Assembly (NCBI RefSeq): GCF_001590605.1
Contig: NZ_CP014504.1
Span: 5,886,540-5,950,539, forward strand
DNA from: Pedobacter cryoconitis
GTDB taxonomy: Bacteria > Bacteroidota > Bacteroidia > Sphingobacteriales > Sphingobacteriaceae
Direction: 5' to 3'
Length of the DNA: 64,000 nucleotides
Under the pieces are notes generated by a model that worked only from the letters and a program-made list of their open reading frames with translations, was not told the DNA's origin and did no database searches. Made by a program: the position numbers and the translations under genes. Shown one piece after another: positions 9,685 through 17,652 of this stretch (position 1 is its first letter; each line of letters opens with the position of its first letter).

Positions 9685-11238
9685 ATGAAAAAAGTAATCA
9701 TTATTATCCTCCTTGCAGGGCTTTTTAGTGCCTGTTCCAAAGTAAATAATTTAGAACCAGGTCAATCAGCAACCTCAAAAGACAAGACCATGCTGCTTGC
9801 TGTGACCAGTTATTATGTAAATGGCACCAGTGGAAACGACGCCAATTCAGGTACAACAGCAGCTACGGCATTAAAAACTATCCAGGCTGCATTAAATAAA
9901 ACAACAGACGGCGCTGGCAGTACAATTTTTGTGGCTGCGGGAACTTATCAAGAACGGCTGAACTGGCCTAATTCAGGAGCATCCGCAACGGAGCCTATAA
10001 CCTTGACTAATTATAACAGTGGTACTGTAATCCTTGACGGTACCAATGCAACCAATACTGCACAAAATGCAATGATTGCTATTGCAAGTAAAAGCTATAT
10101 CCGCATCCAGTCCATCCGGATTGCGAATAATATCCGGGGTTTTGCTTCCGGCATTTATATGTCGGGCTCAGGGACAGATGTCCATTTTACAGATTGTAAG
10201 CTATACAACATTGGGTGGACAACCAATGCTGCTGCTGTTCCTTCATCGAGTGATAATGCTAATCCATTAGTTATCGTAGGAACAACTGCAAATTCTTATA
10301 ACCAGATCTACATTGGGAATAATGAAATTTATAATTGCACAACTGGTTTCAGCGAGGGACTTACTGTGGCAGGTAATGTGGAGAATTTCCTGATAGAGAA
10401 TAATACCGTGCACGATATCACTAATATTGGGATTGACATGACAGGTAATTATGCCTGGACCGGGGCACCTGCAAATGTCAACTTTGCACGTAATGGTAAC
10501 GTAAAATACAATAAAGTTTACCGTTGTGTTTCACCAGTGGCCACTTCTGCCGGTATTTATGTAGATGGAGCAAAATGGATTAATATTGAAGGCAATACCT
10601 GTTACGAAAACTCAACGGGGATTAGTGCGGGTTGTGAAAACAATAACAATAGCACAGATGGCATCAATATCAGGAGCAACTTTATCTATAATAATGTAGA
10701 AGCTGGAATAATAATGGGCTCCAATGCAGCAAATAGTAAGGTGATTAATTCGACAATTACCAACAATACACTATTTAAAAATTACTCAAAAACTGGCTGG
10801 GGAGGAGAAATCCATCTTCAAAATACAGATCATCTTACCATCACGAACAACATTATTCAATCTGCAAGTAATATAGTGATCGTAGCCTCTTCCGGTTACA
10901 CCTCTACTAACCTGGTTTTTGATTACAACAATTATTTCTCCGCTTCGGGCTCTTCAGCTACGGTTACTTTTGACTGGGGTGGAATTAGCGGTATTACTTA
11001 CCCCTCTTTTGCTGCATTTAAAACTGGAACTGGTTTAGATGCGAATTCAAGTTATGGTATGCCTTCTTTTGTTTCGGCCACCTTGCCTAATCCAAACCTT
11101 CATTTAGGCAGCGCCTCTTTATGTGTCAACAAAGGCTTACCCTCATTTGTCGCTCAACCCGGAGAATTTGACATTGATAAAGAAGCGAGAGTGAGAAATG
11201 GCCGCGTAGATATTGGAGCGGACGAATCAGCTTATTAA
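9685..11238 (+). CDS. Right-handed parallel beta-helix lipoprotein
   Basis: This 517-residue lipoprotein (FLSAC-type lipobox, GLFSACSKV) begins with the DUF1565-like motif YYVNGTSGNDANSGTTAATA and LKTIQAALN, then FVAAGTYQERL. A right-handed beta-helix follows, with many Asn-rich turns (IYIGNNEIYNCTTGF, FLIENNTVHDITNIGIDM, NIRSNFIYNN). The end FDIDKEARVRNGRVDIGADE is typical of this surface family. Such proteins are polysaccharide lyases, hydrolases or binding proteins. No catalytic set can be assigned by eye. In this locus it is a candidate extracellular depolymerase or binding protein for the target glycan. Confidence 0.8.
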   Translation: MKKVIIIILLAGLFSACSKVNNLEPGQSATSKDKTMLLAVTSYYVNGTSGNDANSGTTAATALKTIQAALNKTTDGAGSTIFVAAGTYQERLNWPNSGASATEPITLTNYNSGTVILDGTNATNTAQNAMIAIASKSYIRIQSIRIANNIRGFASGIYMSGSGTDVHFTDCKLYNIGWTTNAAAVPSSSDNANPLVIVGTTANSYNQIYIGNNEIYNCTTGFSEGLTVAGNVENFLIENNTVHDITNIGIDMTGNYAWTGAPANVNFARNGNVKYNKVYRCVSPVATSAGIYVDGAKWINIEGNTCYENSTGISAGCENNNNSTDGINIRSNFIYNNVEAGIIMGSNAANSKVINSTITNNTLFKNYSKTGWGGEIHLQNTDHLTITNNIIQSASNIVIVASSGYTSTNLVFDYNNYFSASGSSATVTFDWGGISGITYPSFAAFKTGTGLDANSSYGMPSFVSATLPNPNLHLGSASLCVNKGLPSFVAQPGEFDIDKEARVRNGRVDIGADESAY

Positions 11239-11266
11239 ACTTATCCGTTCATCTTAAAGTTATATT

Positions 11267-12391
11267 TTGAAAAGAATTAAGAATTTATTTGAAATCACCT
11301 CTCAGTTTAAATGTCATGTTGATATTTCTTCTCTCAGATCATATGGGACAGGACATATTAATGATACTTACCGGCTAAAGAACCTGGTGAGTGAGGAACA
11401 TGACTATTTGCTGCAAAAGATTAACCACCATGTTTTTAAAGATGTCCCCAAGCTTACGGAAAACATTTGCAGAGTTATTGCACATCTTAAAAATAAGATG
11501 ATTATAGCCGGTGAGGGCAATCCCGACAAAGAAGTGATGACAATGGTTGCTACCAAATCCGGCCCTTATTTTTATCAGGATAGCCATGGTGAATATTGGA
11601 GAATGTGCCATTTCTTAAAGGATACTAAAACTTATGATGTAGTTGAAACAGAAAAGCAAGCTTATGAAGGTGGAAAAGCTTTCGGGAAATTTCAAGCCAT
11701 GCTTTGCGATCTTTCTCCAGAAGTGATGTATGAGGTGATTCCTGATTTTCATAATATCGAAAAAAGGCTTGGACAATTGGAACATGCGGTAAATGCAGAT
11801 TCCTTCGACCGTGTTCAGCAGGTATTGCCGGAACTGGAAACCATACAAGCCAGCGCTAAGTCTATGTTGTTTTTTCAGGAGGATGAACAACGGCTTACTT
11901 TGCCCATGCGTGTAACTCACAATGACACCAAGTTTAATAATGTGCTGTTGAATTTAAAAGGGAAGGCACAGTGTATAATTGACCTGGATACGGTAATGGC
12001 AGATTACATTGCTTATGACTTTGGGGATGCTATCCGGACAATTATTAATACAGCGGCCGAAGATGAAGCGGAACTGTCAAACATCAAATTGAACCTTCCG
12101 CTATTTAAGGCTTACACCAAAGGCTATATGAAAGAAGCCGGGCAATTCCTGAATGAGTGGGAATTAAGGTCTTTGATCAAGGGTGTTCTTTTGTTGCCTT
12201 ATATGCAGGCAGTCAGGTTTTTAACAGACTACCTTAACGGAGATATTTATTATAAGATCGAATCTCCCCATCATAACCTTCAACGTACCAGAGCGCAACT
12301 TCAATTGCTAAAGGAGTTGTTCACCCACTCCAAGAGCATGGAAAAAGTAATATTTAAAGAGGCTAAAAAACATCAGTTAATTAAGAGCTAG
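11267..12391 (+). CDS. N-acetylhexosamine 1-kinase-like phosphotransferase (APH fold)
   Basis: This 374-residue APH/choline-kinase-fold protein starts at TTG 11267; no better upstream start is seen. The N-lobe has YGTGHINDTY and LLQKINHHVFKDVP, a signature I associate with NahK-type sugar kinases. The C-lobe has the catalytic loop THNDTKFNN (residues 217-225), the metal site IDLDT (238-242) and YDFGDAIR. NahK phosphorylates free GlcNAc or GalNAc at C1 with ATP in the cytoplasm. Downstream lies a GH109-type enzyme that releases GalNAc (5-base gap), so GalNAc is the likely substrate. The final sugar specificity cannot be read from the sequence. Confidence 0.75.
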   Translation: MKRIKNLFEITSQFKCHVDISSLRSYGTGHINDTYRLKNLVSEEHDYLLQKINHHVFKDVPKLTENICRVIAHLKNKMIIAGEGNPDKEVMTMVATKSGPYFYQDSHGEYWRMCHFLKDTKTYDVVETEKQAYEGGKAFGKFQAMLCDLSPEVMYEVIPDFHNIEKRLGQLEHAVNADSFDRVQQVLPELETIQASAKSMLFFQEDEQRLTLPMRVTHNDTKFNNVLLNLKGKAQCIIDLDTVMADYIAYDFGDAIRTIINTAAEDEAELSNIKLNLPLFKAYTKGYMKEAGQFLNEWELRSLIKGVLLLPYMQAVRFLTDYLNGDIYYKIESPHHNLQRTRAQLQLLKELFTHSKSMEKVIFKEAKKHQLIKS

Positions 12392-12396
12392 AAATC

Positions 12397-13743
12397 ATGG
12401 ATAGAAGACATTTTTGTGCCAACGGATTAGTTGGATTGGCCGGGCTTACTTTAATGCCATCGGGCGTATTATTCGCGAATGCTAAAGACAAGATCAAATT
12501 AGGTTATATCGGTGTAGGCTTAAGAGGGCGGAATCATATCAGCGAAGGGCTTCTTCGTTCCGATGTAGAAATAACTGCGATTTGTGATACGCAGGAAAGC
12601 TCTTTGAAATATTGCCGTGCACAGTTTGTAAAGGCAGGCAAGAAACTTCCAGCCGAATATACTGGTGGGCTTGATGCTTATAAAAAACTGCTGGAACGAA
12701 AAGATATAGATGCAGTGATCATTGCAACACCATGGGAGTTTCATAAAGAACAGGCCATCGATGCAATGAGAGCTGGAAAATATGTGGGTTGTGAGGTGAT
12801 TGCAGGCATTACGGTAGAAGACCATTGGGAGATCTTAAAAGTTTATGAAGAGACGAAAATTCCTTACATGACGCTTGAAAATGTTTGTTACCGCCGGGAT
12901 GTACTTGCCGTATTAAACATGGTCCGGAATAATGTTTTCGGAGAACTGATACATTTAGAAGGAGGATACCAACATGACCTCAGAGGTGTTTTATTTAATG
13001 ATGGAAAATCTTTTGACGGGAAGGGTGGAGAGTTTGGGCCAAATACAGTTGGTGAGGCTCAATGGCGCACACAATGGAATGCAGACCGGAATGGAGATAT
13101 TTATCCGACGCATGGTGCTGGCCCGATTATGAATTATATCGATATCAACAGGGGGAATCAGTTTACAAACCTGGTTTCGTTTGCTTCCAAATCAAGAGGA
13201 TTGCACCAGTATATTGAGAAAAAGTCTCCCGGAAACAAAAACCTTGCAGTAAACTTCAAAAATGGTGACCTGGTTACCACTATGCTGAACTGTGCAAACG
13301 GAGAAACGGTGACTTTAACACATGATACGCATTTACCCAGACCCTATTCTTTAGGATTCAGAGTACAGGGAACACGCGGTTTGTGGATGGATGTCGCAGA
13401 TTCAATTTATATAGAAGGGGAATCCGGAACCTATGATGAATGGGATAAGGCGAAAATATGGCTGGATAAATATGACCATCCCTTATGGAAAAAACATCAG
13501 CATGAGGCAGATGGTGCTGGGCATGGCGGGATGGATTGGTTTGTTTTTAACGCTTTTGTAGAAGCTGTTAAACAGCGGATACAAACTCCGATAGATATTT
13601 ATGACTCCTTAACGATGAGTGTCATCACTCCGCTTTCTGAAAAGTCAATACAAGAGGGAAATATGCCACAGCAGTTTCCTGATTTTACGAAAGGAAAGTG
13701 GAAAGATCTTAAAAACACGTTTGCACTGAATAATAAATTTTAA
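12397..13743 (+). CDS. GH109-type NAD-dependent alpha-N-acetylgalactosaminidase (Gfo/Idh/MocA fold)
   Basis: This 448-residue protein has an N-terminal twin-arginine-like leader (DRRHFCANGLVGLAG), a Rossmann motif (GYIGVGLRGR, 36-45) and a Gfo/Idh/MocA C-terminal domain. Several stretches match what I recall of Elizabethkingia GH109 NagA: ENVCYRRDVLAVLNMVR, GGYQHDLR, IYPTHG, ASKSRGLHQYI, GAGHGGMDWF and TPLSEKSI. GH109 enzymes release terminal alpha-GalNAc by an oxidation/elimination mechanism with bound NAD. Export by Tat fits, since the folded protein would carry its cofactor. It follows the kinase by 5 bases and precedes a GH114-type enzyme. Confidence 0.88.
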   Translation: MDRRHFCANGLVGLAGLTLMPSGVLFANAKDKIKLGYIGVGLRGRNHISEGLLRSDVEITAICDTQESSLKYCRAQFVKAGKKLPAEYTGGLDAYKKLLERKDIDAVIIATPWEFHKEQAIDAMRAGKYVGCEVIAGITVEDHWEILKVYEETKIPYMTLENVCYRRDVLAVLNMVRNNVFGELIHLEGGYQHDLRGVLFNDGKSFDGKGGEFGPNTVGEAQWRTQWNADRNGDIYPTHGAGPIMNYIDINRGNQFTNLVSFASKSRGLHQYIEKKSPGNKNLAVNFKNGDLVTTMLNCANGETVTLTHDTHLPRPYSLGFRVQGTRGLWMDVADSIYIEGESGTYDEWDKAKIWLDKYDHPLWKKHQHEADGAGHGGMDWFVFNAFVEAVKQRIQTPIDIYDSLTMSVITPLSEKSIQEGNMPQQFPDFTKGKWKDLKNTFALNNKF

Positions 13744-13766
13744 ACAACTAGCAATCACCTACAATT

Positions 13767-14612
13767 ATGAAAAACACAATTCTAGTATCAATGCTGATGC
13801 TTTCTTTGACTGCTTGTCAAAAAGAAAGTACAAACAATGGAGATAATAATGTCTCGCAGGGTGATCAAAATGAAGCCAATAAAGTATCCTGGTGGCAACC
13901 CAAAGCAAGTGTGACATTTGACTGGTGCCTGGATGATCTGAAAAACAGCGATACATTTACCGCAGAAGTAGTCGATGTAGATGCATTTACGACAACTGCC
14001 CAGCAGGTAGCGGCATTACATGCGCAAGGTAAAAAAGTCATTGCATATATTTCTGCCGGAACAATTGAAGACGACAGGCCTGATATCAATCTGCTTCCAA
14101 AAGAAGTGATTGGCCAGGTGTATCCAGAGTGGCCAAAGGAGCGCTGGCTAGATATCAGACAACGGGAAAAACTAAGACCCTGGCTTAATTCCCGTATTGA
14201 TCGGATTATCAGTAAAGGGTTTGATGCGATAGAGCCAGATAATCTGGATAGTTACAGTAATGAAACAGGGTTCGATATCAGTATCAATGACACTAAACTA
14301 TATTGTGATTTTCTGATTAAACTAGCTCATGACAAAGGTCTGGGCATTGGTCAGAAAAATGTACCTGAGCTCTCTGCAGAATACAGTAAGAAATTCGACT
14401 GGGTATTAACTGAAGATGCCTTTGATCAAAAATGGGAGAATGATGTAAAACCTTATATCGCACAAAATAAGCCTGTGTTTGCAGTTGAATATACTGATCG
14501 GACATCACAAAGTACATTTACGAATACTATATGTCCTAAAGCAAAGAATTTAAAATATTCTGCTATTCTTAAGAAAAGAGAGCTGAATAAATGGGTTTTC
14601 ACCTGTAAATAG
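13767..14612 (+). CDS. GH114-type endo-alpha-1,4-polygalactosaminidase lipoprotein
   Basis: This 281-residue lipoprotein (SLTACQKE lipobox) has a TIM-barrel of the GH114/TM1410 superfamily. Family marks are WWQPKASVTFDW near the N-terminus, VVDVDAF, GKKVIAYISAGTIEDDRPD, ERWLDIR, GFDAIEPDNLDSYSNETGF (EPDN 156-159), GIGQKN and the acidic WVLTEDAFDQ (Glu216). Asp158 and Glu216 sit where GH114 catalytic acids are reported. GH114 enzymes cut alpha-1,4-linked (partly deacetylated) galactosamine polymers. Length and order match single-domain secreted GH114. The lipid anchor suggests action at the cell surface or in the periplasm. Confidence 0.85.
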   Translation: MKNTILVSMLMLSLTACQKESTNNGDNNVSQGDQNEANKVSWWQPKASVTFDWCLDDLKNSDTFTAEVVDVDAFTTTAQQVAALHAQGKKVIAYISAGTIEDDRPDINLLPKEVIGQVYPEWPKERWLDIRQREKLRPWLNSRIDRIISKGFDAIEPDNLDSYSNETGFDISINDTKLYCDFLIKLAHDKGLGIGQKNVPELSAEYSKKFDWVLTEDAFDQKWENDVKPYIAQNKPVFAVEYTDRTSQSTFTNTICPKAKNLKYSAILKKRELNKWVFTCK

Positions 14613-14629
14613 ATAAATCGTAATCTTTT

Positions 14630-14680
14630 CAAGCCATCAAAACCTTAAATGTCTATAAGGGTTTGATGGCTTGGTTTTTT
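14630..14680. terminator. Bidirectional terminator closing the glycan locus
   Basis: The arms CAAGCCATCAAAACC and GGGTTTGATGGCTTG pair with few mismatches and are followed by a T-run on the plus strand. They lie between convergent genes. Confidence 0.75.
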
Positions 14681-14684
14681 GTAT

Positions 14685-15098
14685 TTAGAATAATTTTCTG
14701 TCTTTCTCCTCAATTGGAATATTGTTGATAGCAGCAAACCTCTTTTGCATTAGGCCATCGGCATTGAATTCCCAATTTTCATTCCCATAAGCTCGGAACC
14801 ACTGTCCTGACTCATCGTTAAATTCATATTCAAATCTAACTGCAATTCTATTGCCGGTGAAAGCCCACAGCTCCTTTTTAAGCCTGTAATTGTGTTCTTT
14901 TTTCCATTTATCCTTAAGAAAATTGACTACTTCTTCACGTCCATTGATGAATTGATTGCGATTTCTCCATTCAGTATCTATTGTATAGGCCAGAGATACA
15001 CGTTCAGGATCTTTACTATTCCATGCATCTTCAGCATTTTGTACTTTAAGTAAGGCTGTTTCTGTATTAAATGGAGGTAATGGGAATTTCTTTTCCAT
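14685..15098 (-). CDS. DUF1348 / NTF2-like (SnoaL-fold) protein
   Basis: This 137-residue cytoplasmic protein looks like a DUF1348 member of the NTF2-like superfamily: LLKVQNAEDAWNSKDPERVSLAYT, DTEWRNRNQFINGREEVVNFL, KWKKEHNYRLKKELWAF, RFEYEFND, GQWFRAYGNENWEF. The cone-shaped fold binds small molecules or catalyses simple reactions; no reaction is known to me for this subfamily. It is transcribed from a promoter flanked by candidate operators, directly downstream of a TetR regulator gene on the same strand, so TetR control is likely. Confidence 0.85.
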   Translation of the reverse strand: MEKKFPLPPFNTETALLKVQNAEDAWNSKDPERVSLAYTIDTEWRNRNQFINGREEVVNFLKDKWKKEHNYRLKKELWAFTGNRIAVRFEYEFNDESGQWFRAYGNENWEFNADGLMQKRFAAINNIPIEEKDRKLF

Positions 15099-15155
15099 AG
15101 CTTTATTGATTTAAAATGTTTAATAATAGAACGATCTGTCTGTTTTTTAATAAGG

Positions 15156-15163
15156 CAAAAGTA
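15156..15163 (-). promoter_or_regulatory. Minus-7 box of the NTF2-like gene
   Basis: On the minus strand the sequence reads TACTTTTG, an exact TAnnTTTG Bacteroidota minus-7 element. It lies 57 bases ahead of the start codon and between two TetR-type operator sites. Confidence 0.5.
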
Positions 15164-15180
15164 TGAATTATTATTCATAA

Positions 15181-15200
15181 AGCAGACTGATCGGTCTGCT
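15181..15200. promoter_or_regulatory. TetR-type operator palindrome
   Basis: AGCAGACTGATCGGTCTGCT is a 20-bp palindrome broken only at one central pair. A related half (GATCTGTCTG) recurs at about 15132-15141 on the other side of the promoter. The site is probably bound by the adjacent TetR protein. Confidence 0.6.
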
Positions 15201-15215
15201 TTGTTTTTATTACAA

Positions 15216-15758
15216 TTAAAGCAATGTTTTTATAGTTTTTTTCGACTGAATAATTGGCCATTGATCTCTGTAAAGATGGCTTTCCAGCATAGAGGATTCA
15301 AATAAAAGGTAAATGTGATCTTTTAACAATTGACCTTGTTCAGGAAATATGCTGGCCAGATAATCTCGTAAATTCTGTTTGTGGTGCTGAATAATAGTAT
15401 ATATAGTTTGATCAGCCGGACTGATTTCGGAAAGTATATTCATAAAGGCGCAACCTCTAAAGTCTTCCTGATCATTCATGCTGATCAGAAAATCAAATGC
15501 CGCCATCAATTTTTCTTCAGGATCAGTTAACTCTTCAGTGAATTTCATCAACGCATCAAACCAGTACTTGTGACGGAAATTAAGGAAGGCAATGCAGAGC
15601 TCTTCTTTAGATTGATAATGCAAATACAAGCTTGCGCGTGCAACTTCAGCCTCTTTGATAATCTGATTGATACCAGTAGCATTATAACCTTGAGTATAGA
15701 AAAGTCTGGTTGCTGTTTCCAGTATCCTTGTTTTAGGGTCAGCTACTTTTTTTCTCAT
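15216..15758 (-). CDS. TetR/AcrR family transcriptional regulator
   Basis: This 180-residue repressor has an N-terminal helix-turn-helix (TRILETATRLFYTQGYNATGI, then VARASLYLHYQSKEELC) and a ligand domain with RGCAFMNILSEI, the pattern of the TetR_C subfamily near AcuR/RutR-like regulators. The gene lies upstream of the NTF2-like gene on the same strand and divergent from a second TetR. A palindrome just downstream of its stop is the likely operator for the NTF2-like gene. Its minus-7 box lies only 4 bases before the ATG, suggesting a leaderless or nearly leaderless mRNA. Confidence 0.9.
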   Translation of the reverse strand: MRKKVADPKTRILETATRLFYTQGYNATGINQIIKEAEVARASLYLHYQSKEELCIAFLNFRHKYWFDALMKFTEELTDPEEKLMAAFDFLISMNDQEDFRGCAFMNILSEISPADQTIYTIIQHHKQNLRDYLASIFPEQGQLLKDHIYLLFESSMLESHLYRDQWPIIQSKKTIKTLL

Positions 15759-15762
15759 TTCA

Positions 15763-15770
15763 CAAAACTA
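15763..15770 (-). promoter_or_regulatory. Minus-7 box abutting the TetR start codon
   Basis: The minus strand reads TAGTTTTG, an exact TAnnTTTG, with only 4 bases between the box and the ATG at 15758. Transcription should begin at or next to the start codon. Confidence 0.4.
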
Positions 15771-15830
15771 AAGCTTATAATTTAAAAAAGACCTGGTAAT
15801 TATGACAAGCTATAGTTGCCTGAATTATTA

Positions 15831-15874
15831 AAATGTATTAAAAATGGAATATATATTCCATTTTTAATACATTT
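15831..15874. promoter_or_regulatory. Perfect 44-bp palindrome, operator of the TetR/MFS operon
   Basis: All 44 bases are self-complementary around a central AT-rich core. The inner part is GGAATATATATTCC and the outer arms are AAATGTATTAAAAAT and its complement. It lies between divergent TetR genes and overlaps the minus-7 box of the rightward one. The expected role is autorepression of TetR and the MFS pump. Confidence 0.75.
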
Positions 15875-15875
15875 G
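15868..15875 (+). promoter_or_regulatory. Minus-7 box of the TetR/MFS operon
   Basis: TACATTTG matches TAnnTTTG exactly and overlaps the right end of the 44-bp palindrome. The implied transcript start near 15882 favours the ATG at 15897 over earlier in-frame codons. Confidence 0.55.
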
Positions 15876-15896
15876 TCATCTCAAATGAGAATTTAT

Positions 15897-16454
15897 ATGA
15901 ATAAAAGAGAGCAAATATTAAATGCCACATTGAAACTAATAGTTCAGAAAGGTATTGAATCAACCCCGATGTCAGAAATAGCTAAAGCAGCAGATACAGG
16001 GATGGGCGCTATATATAATTACTTTCCAAATAAAGAATCTTTGGTCAATGAATTATACTTTTATTTGAAAACTAAAGAATCGTCCATAATTGCTGAAGGA
16101 TATGATAAAAGTCTTTCTGTCAAACAAAGATTTGTTTACTTGTGGAAGAAAATGATTACTTATTTCCTATCTGAACCATTGGATTTTATGTTTTTAGAGC
16201 AATTCTATTATTCCCCTGCCATTGATCCAAAAGCCAAACATCATGGAAGCCTGTACCTTAAAGATCTTGATGAAGTTTATCTCGATGGTCAAAAGCAGCA
16301 GTTGATGAAAGATGGAGACGTTAAAGAGTGGATAGGTTTTACAAGTGGGTCTCTCGTGTCGCTGGTTAAACTGCATCACAGTAATTATATCGCGCTCAAA
16401 GAAGTAACTATTGATAATTATATCCAGGCAGCCTGGGATGCAGTAAAAAATTAA
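15897..16454 (+). CDS. TetR/AcrR family regulator of the adjacent efflux pump
   Basis: From ATG 15897 this is a 185-residue regulator beginning MNKREQILNATLKLIVQKGI. The helix-turn-helix is TPMSEIAKAADTGMGAIYNYF followed by PNKESLVNELY; the rest is the helical ligand domain. The start was chosen because the promoter box ends at 15875; the frame extends upstream to a TTG at 15816 that would lie before the transcript start. The MFS gene begins 46 bases after its stop on the same strand, so the pair is a regulator/efflux operon controlled by the 44-bp palindrome. Confidence 0.9.
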   Translation: MNKREQILNATLKLIVQKGIESTPMSEIAKAADTGMGAIYNYFPNKESLVNELYFYLKTKESSIIAEGYDKSLSVKQRFVYLWKKMITYFLSEPLDFMFLEQFYYSPAIDPKAKHHGSLYLKDLDEVYLDGQKQQLMKDGDVKEWIGFTSGSLVSLVKLHHSNYIALKEVTIDNYIQAAWDAVKN

Positions 16455-16500
16455 ATCTACCAAAATAGGAATGATTGTTCCAAGTTAAGTGAATTGTTAA

Positions 16501-17652
16501 ATGAAAAATAAAATAGCCTACATCGGGTGCCTTAGCCTGATAGGCATGATTACAACGGAGTTCGGTGTAATTGGAATACTTCCTCAGGTAGCCGATTATT
16601 ATCAGATTAGTATTGATAAAGCAGGCATGTTATTAAGTGCCTATGCAATGGTCGTTGCGCTGGCCGGCCCTTTCATGACGATGTTCGCATCCGGTTATAA
16701 CAGGAAATATCTGATGGCCTTAACGATGGCTATATTTCTGTTTACCGGAATTGTATCCTCCTTTGCACCTCCATTCTGGCTGTTGATGCTGGTCAGGGTT
16801 TTACCTGCTTTTCTTCACCCGGTATTAGTCTCAACAGCTGTGGCTGCAGCAACCGCTCATGCAGATCAGAAAGACGCCCATCAGATGATGGCGATTGTGA
16901 TAGGGGGGATTGGAATCGCTACGATCACTACAGTTCCATTTGCAACTTATATTGCCGGATTGTTTACGAGCTGGCAGTCTTCCTTTATGGTACAGGCAGT
17001 GATTAGTTTAACCGTACTTATAGCGATTATAGCCATGCTTCCATCGATGCCGGTTGCGGAGAAAAAATCATATAGCTCGCAGCTCCGTATCTTGAAAAAA
17101 CCTGTTTTTATGGCAAGTGCTCTATTTTCATTTCTGATGATCGGGTCAATTTTCAGTACCTATAGTTACTTTGCTGATTATCTAAGCAAGGTTAATGGAA
17201 TGGATGAGCAAACAATTAGTCTGATGCTTTTACTATTTGGATTAACAGGCGTTCTGGGGAATTACGTTGCGGGTAAACTATTGACCAGGAATATCACCAG
17301 GATAACTGCAGTTTTCCTGGCCGCATTAACCGTTATTGCTGTGCCCATCTATTTTTCAGGGCCTATGTCTGTGACTACCATTCTTATCATAGGGGTCTGG
17401 GGATTTATACAGACTCCATGTTTTCTGACCTCGCAAGCTTATATGATAGAGACTGCACCAGAAGCACCTGAATTTGCAAATAGTATATCAATTTCTTTTG
17501 GGAACCTGGGTATTTCAATAGGAACGGCCATTGGCGGAGTTTCTATTGCTGCGCATGGAATACACAGCACGCCATGGGTTATGTTTGCTTTTGGCGGAGC
17601 AGCATTGCTGATGATGCTGATTAAAAGAATGCTGGAATCATATCAGTCATAA
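16501..17652 (+). CDS. MFS drug-efflux transporter (DHA1-like, AraJ/YdhP type)
   Basis: This 383-residue protein has about 12 membrane helices. It begins IAYIGCLSLIGMITTEFGVIGILP, typical of DHA1 proton-driven efflux proteins, and has AGMLLSAYAMVVALAGPFMT, ARVLPAFLHPV-like RVLPAFLHPVLVS, and a central loop at about 185-200. These exporters remove drugs or metabolites from the cytoplasm. The upstream TetR gene in the same operon is the likely ligand-responsive repressor. The substrate cannot be read from sequence. Confidence 0.88.
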   Translation: MKNKIAYIGCLSLIGMITTEFGVIGILPQVADYYQISIDKAGMLLSAYAMVVALAGPFMTMFASGYNRKYLMALTMAIFLFTGIVSSFAPPFWLLMLVRVLPAFLHPVLVSTAVAAATAHADQKDAHQMMAIVIGGIGIATITTVPFATYIAGLFTSWQSSFMVQAVISLTVLIAIIAMLPSMPVAEKKSYSSQLRILKKPVFMASALFSFLMIGSIFSTYSYFADYLSKVNGMDEQTISLMLLLFGLTGVLGNYVAGKLLTRNITRITAVFLAALTVIAVPIYFSGPMSVTTILIIGVWGFIQTPCFLTSQAYMIETAPEAPEFANSISISFGNLGISIGTAIGGVSIAAHGIHSTPWVMFAFGGAALLMMLIKRMLESYQS

